64,000 nucleotides of DNA. Source: G965267335 sp965267335. Lineage in GTDB: Bacteria > Bacteroidota > Bacteroidia > Cytophagales > JAAEPT01. The notes under the pieces were generated by a model. That model was not told the origin of the DNA. It did not search any database and was given only the letters and a program-made list of their open reading frames with translations. The stretch is taken from positions 4,340,001 to 4,404,000 of the forward strand of contig OZ253953.1 of assembly GCA_965267335.1 (NCBI GenBank). Reading direction: 5' to 3'. Positions 53,636-62,632 of the stretch are shown here, piece after piece. Position 1 is the first letter of the stretch; every line of letters begins with the position of its first letter. Position numbers and translations under genes: made by a program.

Positions 53636-56600
53636 TTATCTGTTTGTTAGGGGAACATTATATTGTGTTTCCGTCACAGTTTTCATTCCGCGTTCTGTTT
53701 CAATTATTTTTCGGACTAACTGTCCCTCCTTGTTGTACTGGTAATACATTCCAAAGTGCTGATCATCGAAGCTCGCTAATAGTCTCAAATTCTCAGGATC
53801 ATAGACATAAGTCGTCATTTGAGATTCTATCGGCTGAATACGAAAGTCATCGATGTAGATGGTTTTGGTTCCCAAGTTGGTCAGAGTAGTTGTATAAATA
53901 TATTTAGGGTATCTCCCGTTCTTAAATTGATCATCGAAGTAAAAGGAACCATTACTAAGATCGTCTTCAATTATACCTTCAAATAGAGTCCATTCCCCTA
54001 CCCTTGCAATTTGCGTGAAGCTGGTTAAATCAAAATTAACCCCAGAATAGAACAGATACGTATAGTCATTCGGGGCATTAAAGTTGATTTTAATATTACT
54101 TGATAAGTCATCAATGATGTCTTGATCCGCCTTCACCCAAAACTTCACCAAGCAAGACGTACCACTAGCTGCAACATCTGGAGCCTCATAGCTACCAAGA
54201 TTTAAATCCTTACCCGCGAGTACCTTTGCTGATCTATAACCGGAGTGGGCATCATCAGTAGTGACATAAGGTGAGCCATCATCTTCGAAGCTTAGAAAAC
54301 CAACTGTTTCGTAAGCTGCGTTGGCCGCAACGAGCACGGGAACTTTTTCCTGATAACCAAACTTTGCCGTACTCCTTACCCCTAATTTATTCTGCTCCTC
54401 GAGAGGTTCTCCATGCGGAGAATACATATTAATACGATTCGTTTCAACCCATCTGGAATCATCATCAACCACCGGATAATTTTGGTACTCTCCGATTGAC
54501 GACTCAGCTTCGACCGTTGAATGGGCTGAATAATACTCTTTATTATCCGACTCTTTGAAAATGTAGGTTTCAAAGTCATTGACAAAGGTACCGGCATTGT
54601 AAACACGTTCACCTGATCCAACATCAACACCATGCTCAATTTCATCTCTATAAGCAAAAGTAGCTCTGGGCCTCCACTTACCCCTCGCGCCTGTTTCAAA
54701 AGGCCTGGCAGCAGAACACTCATAGTCAACATCTTCATAATTCAAAGTCAGAGCATAATTATACCAATCATCGGTATATGATGTCACGCTAGCAGCTACG
54801 ATATTATCCAGATTCTCATTAAGCTGTACTTTACCTTCACCGGTAACCTCAATCGGACTAATGATGTCTTCCCCGTAGGTAGTAATTGCAGCAGCTGGTG
54901 CACCCAGGTTATTGGTATACCCACTTCGTATTACTTCTAACTTCGTAAACGCTACCTCGGCATTACCATCAATTAAGTCATTGGCCAGGAAGCTTACAGG
55001 CTGTACATATATCCTGTGGAAGTGAAAGTCATCAAACTCATTAATATAGAATAAGGCTTTATTACCGGAATTATCGCTAAGCTCAATTAAATCGCCTAAA
55101 GTAATCCAACCATTATTCCAGGCGTTAATAAGTGCCTGCCGCGAGCTTGTCAATAGGGGGTGCGCGCTTCCATCAACAGGTGGATTATCATCTCTGGTAT
55201 TGGATGCATCCTGCAGGTTGATAAAGGTATTCCTTGACCAGCACAGTCCTGCACTTTCATTTAGCCAATGTGGTTTTTCACCCAGGTGATCGGAATATAA
55301 TTGAAATTCTCCGGTCATGGCAAAATTTTCACTTTTGGCCTTTTGTCCCATATTACGATAGACTTTAGCAGCCGGAACCGTGTAATTCACGTAGCGCCCA
55401 TCATGCTCGGTTTGAGATGCCCCAATTTTGACACCATTATGGCTATCATACATCTCCGTAATTATCGGTTCCCCGGTGTTGCTATCATACACCTTATTGA
55501 CAGTTACACTTTCCAGTCCGTCTTGCTTGGTCCTAACTGACTTCAAAACCGGAGTGTATCGGATGACCTTAGAGTTTACGTGTCGGTCAAGCTGTGTCTC
55601 GTGGTAATTGAAGGAAGGAAAAGCATTTAATTGCGGGATTGGAATTGGTCCTGCCCAAGCAAGATCAGCATCAAACTGAAGCGCCAGATCATTCGATTTA
55701 TCTTTAGCACTTCTCATTTCTATTGCAATTTCATCCTCTCTTCCTACAAACTCCTGACTGATCGTACCATCATCATGCAAAACATCTACTTTTTCACCTG
55801 GTGCCGTATAGGTATACTCTTGAAGTGATGTTTCTAATCCTGATAAATTTGTGTTGGGATCATAGGTTCCCGGGTAGGTGGCCATTTTCTTCATTTGCCC
55901 ATGCATATTACTCAACACGAAGGAGTATCCCTGACTAACTGACCTGTTATCTATAAGGATTTCAAGGTGAGGAATGGGTAAGTAAATCGGAAACCCTCTA
56001 CGGTTGACACCGGTAGGATCCCACCAGTGTATTGTAGGGTAATCGTAATTGGTATAGTACTCTGATACGGTATAACCCGTTCCCGTTTCACCTTCATGAA
56101 TATTTTTAGTAACTATTCTTGAATAACCAATACTAGAGGCCGGCAATAAAGATTCCCCATAGGGGTTTTCAAATTGATCAACATCATCGCCAGCAATTAC
56201 TTTGGAAATGATTCCCTGATCAGCACGTTTTTTGTCAAATCGGATCAATGCATTTTCTTCCCTGATAGCATTTGGCTCATTGGTAGCTACGCCACTACTA
56301 TTACCATTTACATCTTTATAAATGTATTCGGTTCCGTACAATACTTCATCACCGGACTCAACCCCATCATCATACATTAACAACCTCTTGACCCTAATGC
56401 CCCCACCTTTCTTAGCTCCCGGAAGCGGTACTCTGAGATAGGAATCTTTCAAAGAAATTTTAACACAGTTGTTATTGACATCAATCGGCAAAGCAGAATT
56501 GATCAATTGCAAAAAGGTTTCAGCAACATCTCCGGTAACCTCCCCAAAATCATTGTCTCGATCACAATCATTGTCAAGATCAAGCCCATGCTTGTTCTTA

Positions 56601-59600
56601 CGCATATAGTCGAGACAAACGTCATAAGGAAGTGAATGAGCATCGTTACCGTCAAAGCTCAGGTATATCTTGGCACTGGCTCCAGTTCCTTCCTTATAAG
56701 CCGTGGCATCAACATAACCTGTGATATACCCGCTTTTACAATTATCAAGGGCTGGGTCCGTGGTCATCCCCCGCAACTTATACAAAAACTTGAAGTAAGC
56801 TTTTTCACCGGAATTATCTGTACCATCCAAATAATCGTTGATCTTGGCTACATAATCTGTCACCGCCTGATCTACCAAATCTCCATTACCATCTCTCTCT
56901 ATATCAACATCGTCCAGATTCAAGTAATACTTATTATCACTTCCTGGTTCTGCTCGCGTTCCGGAATTACCAAGCGAGACCATAGCAAGGGCTTCCCTAT
57001 TCTGCACATACTGATAGTCATGCTGCTCATATTGTACCAATATTTCGCCACCAGAGGGCAGCATAATTCTTTTTAGATTCCAAGCGGCCGGGTCAAAGGT
57101 ATTTGTGGTACCATATTGATCAACCCAAGGACGCAAGTTGCTGGCTCTTGAGTTTCCGTCTGAACGATAATTGCCCCAACCATCAGAGCCCGTGATTACG
57201 TAATCCGGGTTTTCAAAAAGTTCAGGATTCTGATCATCCTGATCTACATACTCATACTTACAGATTTCAGGGTATTTGGTCTGTACTTCGGACCCAAACT
57301 CAGAATATGGTTTGTATTCATACTTAAATTCATAAGGTCTGATTCTTGCATTCGTAATTCCCTGGTATTCAAACCAAACCCGCTTCAGAGTCAATTTACC
57401 TCCTTTCGGTGTCGTGCCAGTATTTGCACTGTTGGGAATTCCTTTACAAAGGACTTCCGTATCAACGCCATCCTCATAATATTCCAAATGAACCGTTTTT
57501 AATGGCTGACCAACCAGTAATCCATCATCGTTCTTAGCGTATAGTACAATTTTCTCCAAAAATTCCTTGGTGTCCGTTCCTTTTGCACTATAGTTATCTC
57601 CCGCGTGATGATCATCAGGTGCTTCCAGGGCGTCTGCACGGTCATCGTCACTGCCTAATAGATTAATTGTCCCATCAACGTGCTCGACATTTATGTCGGT
57701 TTTATTCGTTATGAAATAAGCGATGTGTGTTTTGGTCTCAATCGATTCAGTATAGTAAATCTCCTTATTTCCTGAACTAAACGAACACATATCGGTATTT
57801 CGATCGGAAAAATCATTTTTTGTATAAGCAAAACCTGCGTATGGGACCCTCCAGTGATACCAGCCTCCCCAGTCTCCTTCATCCTCCTTATCATGATCGC
57901 TCCCATAGGCTTGTCTGTAGTTAAATTTTGTCCAGGCTCCGAAGTCATCATTACTAGGCCCATCCATGGTACGATCGATGTAATTCGCACCTGTTATTTC
58001 TGTCAGTAGATAAGTCGAAGCGTACGGGCTTTTATAAGCCTGGCCCCTTATTGTTTTGATGTCAGTACCATTAAGGTCATCATCAATGTCAGCACTACTT
58101 GTCCTTCTGGATCGATATAGGTACTCATTGTCTTTATCCGGGTCAGCTTCAAAAGAGATTGATTTGTCATGGCTATTGAATACCGGCAAACCATATACAT
58201 AGGTTTGTCCTCCGGATCCAATGGTCGCGAACTCCCCAATCGTTTTCCCCATCAGGGAAGAAGCTCCGCTGGATGAATTAAGGAAAAAGGACCTGATATC
58301 AGCCCTTTTGTTATAAGAATTATAAAACACATCGTTTCCATCCTTATCCTGTATTTTTTCGAGCATCTCAGAGATTGTATTGTGCGATACTAGCGTTGAC
58401 TCACCCGGGCGAATATCTGAGGACATTTGCTTAGGCAATTTGGCACCACTAGCTACCGCCTCATAAACTCCAAATCCTTTGATTGTTGCTGCATAAGGGT
58501 CGTGGGCATCATTGAATACTACGTTACCCCCTTTGTCACCCATAAAGCGGAAGACATTAGCATCGTTCGGATTATCTGCATCATCAAATGAATACGCATC
58601 CGTATTCCCTTTTCTTGACTTAGCCCATTTATCAACCTCAAATACTCTGTTTCCCCCGCCAAAATCTACTCCTATAATTCCTGTGTTGAGGCCACCTGAA
58701 AAATCAAGATTGGTATGAACCACTGGAGTTGAACTCCTAACCGGAGTAGGATAAAAATTCCCAACATTCTTCTTATGTAATCTAAAGGAACCACCTAAAC
58801 CTTCTCCTGAAACTGAAAACATATCGTAGTTTTGGAAGGGTATGGGTAAGTAAAAATCTCTTTTGGAATAAGGACTTTCCTTTTCAACATAATAATCCAT
58901 CACACTTCCTTCTTTGACATCCCAACCAGTTATCCCTGAGGTAACCTCATCTAGTGCATCCTCCTGATACATCATACCAAATCCCGAATTTTCAGCTTTT
59001 TTAACAGGTCTTTGATAGCTGTAGTTTATATGAAGTTTAGGTTCAGGCCCTATATGCAGGGGGGATACATTTACCTGAAAAGTAGTGGAAAATGTTGCGG
59101 ACAGCCCTGTGTATTTTACTCCCATTGTATTTTTATACTCAGATTGAGTGGACATACCAAGGTGAAAACTTCCTACCTGCGATGTAGCTCTTTTTGAATT
59201 GATCTTTGCATTAGCAATAGTTCCCATTTCAGCCCACATATCTCTGTATGAACTATTGATTGCATCATTGAGCTCTTTTTCCTTCTGGACAGCATTCTTA
59301 TATGTTCCATTATGAACGGACAAAATTCTACTTGGATTTACACTTGCCGAAAAACTTCGCCCTCCGGTATTATCAAAACTAGCCCTTAGATTTCCTTGAC
59401 CGGCATCATCATATAAGCCCACATTAATAGCTTTGCTGAAACCTCGATATCGGTTGTAACGAAGCTCTCCTCCAACCGAAAGAAACAAAGGCACATCAAA
59501 ACTAAATATTTCAATTCCCGCATCATAGCCTCCAGAAACAGTCCAGTTTGTCCTTCCCTTGTTATATTGCTCAATGATTGAATTATTGTGATCATCCGCT

Positions 59601-59944
59601 ACCCCTCTCATATTCCGGTTAATCGATCCCGGATTTAAGGTCCATCCATAGCCTACCCAACTTGCTTCTTCTTCTGGCTTTACCCCGCTATGATAACTCA
59701 ACGAAGCAGCATAACCCGCTCCATTGGGGCCAGGCACCTCGATTACCGGTAAGTTATAGGTGAAGCTTCCGGTAAACGGGTCTACCATATTGGTTGTCGT
59801 AACCGGTTCAAAGCTACTGAACTCCGGCTGTGACGGGCCGGAGGTCAATGCATAAGAAGCTAGTGGTGCTGCTATTTCAGCGATGAAATTAACACCTAAA
59901 AAGGCAGCGATTACTTTTGAGTATTTACGAAGTAGTCTGATCAT
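53636..59944 (-). CDS. SpvB/TcB-like giant secreted protein (2102 residues)
   Basis: The N-terminal signal or anchor is residues 1-33. A SpvB-type domain opens with FTGSFTYNLPVIEVPGPNGAGYAASLSYHSG and SWVGYGWTLNPGSINRNMRGV, typical of Bacteroidota SpvB/Rhs-family proteins. Long beta-rich stretches follow. The end is YD-repeat-like (TTYVYDPENLRLLASFDDQHFGMYYQYNKEGQLVRKI). In Tc toxins a B subunit with SpvB/TcaC domains and a C subunit with Rhs repeats close into a hollow cage around the toxic tip. The pairing here with the giant Rhs gene two genes downstream resembles that, but the proteins are too divergent to be called Tc toxins. Confidence 0.8.
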   Translation of the reverse strand: MIRLLRKYSKVIAAFLGVNFIAEIAAPLASYALTSGPSQPEFSSFEPVTTTNMVDPFTGSFTYNLPVIEVPGPNGAGYAASLSYHSGVKPEEEASWVGYGWTLNPGSINRNMRGVADDHNNSIIEQYNKGRTNWTVSGGYDAGIEIFSFDVPLFLSVGGELRYNRYRGFSKAINVGLYDDAGQGNLRASFDNTGGRSFSASVNPSRILSVHNGTYKNAVQKEKELNDAINSSYRDMWAEMGTIANAKINSKRATSQVGSFHLGMSTQSEYKNTMGVKYTGLSATFSTTFQVNVSPLHIGPEPKLHINYSYQRPVKKAENSGFGMMYQEDALDEVTSGITGWDVKEGSVMDYYVEKESPYSKRDFYLPIPFQNYDMFSVSGEGLGGSFRLHKKNVGNFYPTPVRSSTPVVHTNLDFSGGLNTGIIGVDFGGGNRVFEVDKWAKSRKGNTDAYSFDDADNPNDANVFRFMGDKGGNVVFNDAHDPYAATIKGFGVYEAVASGAKLPKQMSSDIRPGESTLVSHNTISEMLEKIQDKDGNDVFYNSYNKRADIRSFFLNSSSGASSLMGKTIGEFATIGSGGQTYVYGLPVFNSHDKSISFEADPDKDNEYLYRSRRTSSADIDDDLNGTDIKTIRGQAYKSPYASTYLLTEITGANYIDRTMDGPSNDDFGAWTKFNYRQAYGSDHDKEDEGDWGGWYHWRVPYAGFAYTKNDFSDRNTDMCSFSSGNKEIYYTESIETKTHIAYFITNKTDINVEHVDGTINLLGSDDDRADALEAPDDHHAGDNYSAKGTDTKEFLEKIVLYAKNDDGLLVGQPLKTVHLEYYEDGVDTEVLCKGIPNSANTGTTPKGGKLTLKRVWFEYQGITNARIRPYEFKYEYKPYSEFGSEVQTKYPEICKYEYVDQDDQNPELFENPDYVITGSDGWGNYRSDGNSRASNLRPWVDQYGTTNTFDPAAWNLKRIMLPSGGEILVQYEQHDYQYVQNREALAMVSLGNSGTRAEPGSDNKYYLNLDDVDIERDGNGDLVDQAVTDYVAKINDYLDGTDNSGEKAYFKFLYKLRGMTTDPALDNCKSGYITGYVDATAYKEGTGASAKIYLSFDGNDAHSLPYDVCLDYMRKNKHGLDLDNDCDRDNDFGEVTGDVAETFLQLINSALPIDVNNNCVKISLKDSYLRVPLPGAKKGGGIRVKRLLMYDDGVESGDEVLYGTEYIYKDVNGNSSGVATNEPNAIREENALIRFDKKRADQGIISKVIAGDDVDQFENPYGESLLPASSIGYSRIVTKNIHEGETGTGYTVSEYYTNYDYPTIHWWDPTGVNRRGFPIYLPIPHLEILIDNRSVSQGYSFVLSNMHGQMKKMATYPGTYDPNTNLSGLETSLQEYTYTAPGEKVDVLHDDGTISQEFVGREDEIAIEMRSAKDKSNDLALQFDADLAWAGPIPIPQLNAFPSFNYHETQLDRHVNSKVIRYTPVLKSVRTKQDGLESVTVNKVYDSNTGEPIITEMYDSHNGVKIGASQTEHDGRYVNYTVPAAKVYRNMGQKAKSENFAMTGEFQLYSDHLGEKPHWLNESAGLCWSRNTFINLQDASNTRDDNPPVDGSAHPLLTSSRQALINAWNNGWITLGDLIELSDNSGNKALFYINEFDDFHFHRIYVQPVSFLANDLIDGNAEVAFTKLEVIRSGYTNNLGAPAAAITTYGEDIISPIEVTGEGKVQLNENLDNIVAASVTSYTDDWYNYALTLNYEDVDYECSAARPFETGARGKWRPRATFAYRDEIEHGVDVGSGERVYNAGTFVNDFETYIFKESDNKEYYSAHSTVEAESSIGEYQNYPVVDDDSRWVETNRINMYSPHGEPLEEQNKLGVRSTAKFGYQEKVPVLVAANAAYETVGFLSFEDDGSPYVTTDDAHSGYRSAKVLAGKDLNLGSYEAPDVAASGTSCLVKFWVKADQDIIDDLSSNIKINFNAPNDYTYLFYSGVNFDLTSFTQIARVGEWTLFEGIIEDDLSNGSFYFDDQFKNGRYPKYIYTTTLTNLGTKTIYIDDFRIQPIESQMTTYVYDPENLRLLASFDDQHFGMYYQYNKEGQLVRKIIETERGMKTVTETQYNVPLTNR

Positions 59945-59956
59945 TACTTCAAGGGT

Positions 59957-60604
59957 TTAATTTTTTGAATCTGTGTTCATTACCAGCTCAGGTATATTCT
60001 CAAGCTGGTAGGCTTTAAATTTGTAATGGGTAATCCCGGTACTGAATAGCTGGTCGTCAAAAACCAGATCAATTTCGCTTGTGTTTTCTAAAATTTCCTG
60101 CTGACTCTTATTGAAGACGATATAGATGTTTCTGTCCTTCGTCAGGTCATAAGTGTTTTCCAGCTCCGCAAAAACGGGTGAAATACTTTCATCACCGAAT
60201 TCCAGCGTAATCCAGTTTTGCATGCCAAAATTCATCTCAGCTGAGCGCATTTTGTATTGCTCAAAGTTTCTGATGTCTCTGGACATAATGCTACCTCCTT
60301 GCTGGTCAATCGGATTAATATTGAGTACAAAAGTGAGGCTGTGCTCATACTGCTTTCTAATGCTGTCAATCTCCGCCTTTGTTTTACTTCCTCGGCCTGA
60401 AACATCCTTATACACCATATAGTCTACAGGCAAATACTTCAGCGTGTACTTAATACCAAGTACGGTTCTGGACTTTACGACTCCATTTTCAGGCTCATTG
60501 AGCCACTGACTGTATTCTCCAAAATCACGGATTTTCTTACCTCCACAGGAAGCAAGAAATAGTACAAAGACTCCGAATAGATATATTCTAGTTTTCGGCA
60601 ACAT
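59957..60604 (-). CDS. Lipoprotein in the Rhs operon
   Basis: 215 residues with a clear lipobox (FLASC, Cys20, then GGKK). The body is a mixed alpha/beta domain (SLTFVLNINPIDQQGGSIMSRDI, ISPVFAELENTYDLTKDRNIYIVFNKS). The family is not recognised. It overlaps the OmpH-like gene by 17 bp and precedes the 2102-residue gene by 12 bp. It probably works at the outer membrane with the giant proteins. Confidence 0.6.
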   Translation of the reverse strand: MLPKTRIYLFGVFVLFLASCGGKKIRDFGEYSQWLNEPENGVVKSRTVLGIKYTLKYLPVDYMVYKDVSGRGSKTKAEIDSIRKQYEHSLTFVLNINPIDQQGGSIMSRDIRNFEQYKMRSAEMNFGMQNWITLEFGDESISPVFAELENTYDLTKDRNIYIVFNKSQQEILENTSEIDLVFDDQLFSTGITHYKFKAYQLENIPELVMNTDSKN

Positions 60605-61145
60605 TTCCGTTTTGGTAGTTATCGTTGAGCTTTTTCAAAATATCTTCAGTTATATCAATCGCCTCATCTCCGTAGAGCACATTGCCTGCATTGGTCACCC
60701 CAATGATCAGATCGTATCCATTAGCTTTTCCAAAGTCGTTGATGTAAGAATCGACCTGTGACAATACCCCTCTCGTCAAGCGATCATCTTCCGCTTTCGC
60801 CTTCTCATCCAACATGTTGGCGTATCCTGAGATATTTTCATACTGTTTCTGAAGGAGGGTCTCATGCTTCACTCTTTCTTCTTGCGACATATCAGCATTG
60901 GCAGAATTGTATTGTGTTAGCGCCTTTTGATAATCAAGCTTTAAAGTATCCAGACTTGATTGCCAGCTCGTTTCCATGTTCTGATACTTTGTCCTGGCTT
61001 CTTTCATCCCTAAGTAGTTATCGACCAGATGTTGGGTGCGCACATAGGCTATTTTATTTTCTGGAGATTTCCATGATGAAAAGACCAGAAAACCATTGAA
61101 TACAACCAGCGTGGTTATTGCAGCATATAAGAATTTCTTATTCAT
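60588..61145 (-). CDS. OmpH/Skp-like periplasmic chaperone
   Basis: 185 residues: an N-terminal hydrophobic signal or anchor (FLYAAITTLVVFNGFLVFSSW), then IAYVRTQHLVDNYLGMKEA, the usual OmpH/Skp opening. A long coiled coil follows (about 55-125) and then YDLIIGVTNAGNVLYGDEAIDITEDILKKLN, a standard OmpH ending. Skp-type trimers hold unfolded envelope proteins in a cavity. As first gene of the Rhs operon under the shared promoter motif, it probably serves the giant exported proteins; this is inference from context. Confidence 0.82.
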   Translation of the reverse strand: MNKKFLYAAITTLVVFNGFLVFSSWKSPENKIAYVRTQHLVDNYLGMKEARTKYQNMETSWQSSLDTLKLDYQKALTQYNSANADMSQEERVKHETLLQKQYENISGYANMLDEKAKAEDDRLTRGVLSQVDSYINDFGKANGYDLIIGVTNAGNVLYGDEAIDITEDILKKLNDNYQNGNVAEN

Positions 61146-61164
61146 GAGAAAAAGCTTTTAACCC

Positions 61165-61195
61165 TACTAGAGGCCGAGCTGTCAAAACGCTGCAT
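61165..61195 (-). promoter_or_regulatory. Shared two-part promoter motif at the Rhs operon head
   Basis: TACTAG (61165-61170), 13 bp, AAAACGCTGCAT (61184-61195), identical to the copies before gspG and the T2SS operon. The CTAG box is 20 bp from the ATG at 61145, giving a leader of about 13 bases. Confidence 0.75.
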
Positions 61196-61388
61196 GAGAA
61201 AAAAATAAATTTTGAAGAGGGTATTTATAACGGTTTATTTTTTCACATTTTATTACATATGTTTATTTCTCAATATTTTCCTATAAATAGCATTAATTGA
61301 GATTTCACTAATCTTATTCATTCAAATTCAATCCCTAACCTTACACCAAATTTTAGTATATTTATATTTTGGTAACCCAAACGTAATC

Positions 61389-61538
61389 ATGGGAAAATCT
61401 AAGGGGCACACTAAGGACACATCGGATAAAGCAAAAGTCATCGAAGAACTGCGAAAAGAAGAATTAAACCCTTCTAAAGACGCTTTTGAGGATATTTTAA
61501 AGGAGGTCGACAGACGCAAAAAAGCGAAGAAAGAGTAG
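61389..61538 (+). CDS. Small charged protein, paralogue of the one after the ECF sigma gene
   Basis: 49 residues from ATG 61389 to TAG 61538. Rich in Lys and Glu, with the core EELRKEELNPSKDAFEDILKEVDRRKK minus its first residues. The pattern ELR(x)4-6NP(x)2D(x)FEDI(x)2E(I/V)(x)2RKK is shared with the small frame at 62488-62622. There is no membrane segment. Function unknown; it is divergent from the Rhs operon and upstream of the ECF sigma gene. Confidence 0.6.
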   Translation: MGKSKGHTKDTSDKAKVIEELRKEELNPSKDAFEDILKEVDRRKKAKKE

Positions 61539-61943
61539 CTCTTTACAGAATTTATTTCATCAACAAGGCAACGATTCTCATTAAAAAGGGATTAGGTATA
61601 GTAGCAGCAACCAAAATTTAACCCAATGCAGCTATACAACAACAAAAACCCAGACATCCCCTATGGCTTAGGTTGGTTATTATCGACCAAAAATGCTCTA
61701 TCAAGGCATTCAAGGACATATTACCAGCACATACCTCAAGAGTTAAATGTTTTTAAAAGTCAACCTATTCCTATAATTGATGATGCTTGCAAACCACAAC
61801 ATATTTAGGTAATCCTCTTATTTACATAAGTGTTTAACCTATCATTTATTAATGGTATTACTCAGTGAATTACTAAGTGTGTTCTTGCATTTTGAAAATA
61901 ATCGATACACGTAATATTTATCAACCCTATAATTGATCTAATC
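61539..61943. other. Gap upstream of the ECF sigma gene
   Basis: About 400 AT-rich bases. A 60-codon open frame (61626-61808, plus) has no recognisable family, signal or ribosome-binding site and I do not call it a gene. No copy of the two-part motif is seen in front of the sigma gene, so autoregulation through that motif is not supported. Confidence 0.5.
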
Positions 61944-62513
61944 TTGGACCCTCATAAATTGAAAAAGCCAGAATTACAACGAATTATTGAAGGCTGCATC
62001 GAAGAAAATGACTCTTGCCGCAGGGAGTTGTATGATGCGTATTCATCTAAATTATTTGCCGTTTGCCGAAGGTATATGGGTAATACCGAAGATGCCCAGG
62101 ATGTATTTCAGGAATCAATGGTCATTATTTACCTGAAAATTGAGCAGTTTGATTTTAACAGAGGCGATTTCGAAGCATGGATATACCGTATTACGGTTAA
62201 TGAAGCAATCCGTCAACTTAAGAAAAAACATCAGCACCTAATGGAACCATTGGATATTAAGGCAAGCGATGTTAGTATATCTTTTGAAGATTCCGTTACA
62301 CTCAATGATCTGAAAAAACTGATTGATCAATTACCAGTCGGCCAGAAAACTATTTTCAATCTGGCGGTAGTTGAAGGCTACAAACATGAAGAAATTTCCA
62401 AGATTCTGAATATTGGTGTTTCTACGTCCCGGTCACAGTTGCACAGGGCCAAAGAAGCCCTTAGGGATTTTATAACTACCGAAAACTTTGTGCCGGCACC
62501 ATCATCTATTTAA
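61944..62513 (+). CDS. ECF-family RNA polymerase sigma factor
   Basis: 189 residues. Sigma region 2 (about 25-95) contains YDAYSSKLFAVCRRYMGNTEDAQDVFQES and DFEAWIYRITVNEAIRQLKKK. Region 4 (about 128-178) has LPVGQKTIFNLAVVEGYKHEEISKILNIGVSTSRSQLHRAKEALR, the helix-turn-helix that reads the -35 element. There is no clear anti-sigma gene beside it, only the two small paralogous proteins. The start is TTG (61944); the next Met lies inside region 2. It is divergent from the Rhs operon and is a candidate reader of the shared two-part motif. Confidence 0.9.
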   Translation: MDPHKLKKPELQRIIEGCIEENDSCRRELYDAYSSKLFAVCRRYMGNTEDAQDVFQESMVIIYLKIEQFDFNRGDFEAWIYRITVNEAIRQLKKKHQHLMEPLDIKASDVSISFEDSVTLNDLKKLIDQLPVGQKTIFNLAVVEGYKHEEISKILNIGVSTSRSQLHRAKEALRDFITTENFVPAPSSI

Positions 62514-62622
62514 CAAAAAGAGAATATCTCTACTCCGAAGGGAACTGAGAAACGACTCCATTAATCCACCACATGACTGCTTCGAGGATATCATTCACGA
62601 GATTAACCAAAGGAAAAAATAA
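62488..62622 (+). CDS. Small charged protein overlapping the sigma gene end
   Basis: A frame of 44 codons from TTG 62488 (start uncertain) to TAA 62622, overlapping the sigma stop by 26 bp. The part RRELRNDSINPPHDCFEDI and EINQRKK aligns with the 49-residue protein at 61389-61538, which supports real coding. Coupling to the sigma gene suggests a partner of the sigma factor, but no anti-sigma fold can be recognised. Confidence 0.45.
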   Translation: MCRHHHLFNKKRISLLRRELRNDSINPPHDCFEDIIHEINQRKK

Positions 62623-62632
62623 TGAAGAACTC

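Noticed and set aside
61626..61808. 60-codon plus-strand open frame before the ECF gene
   Set aside because: No recognisable domain, signal or ribosome-binding site; left as unassigned intergenic sequence.
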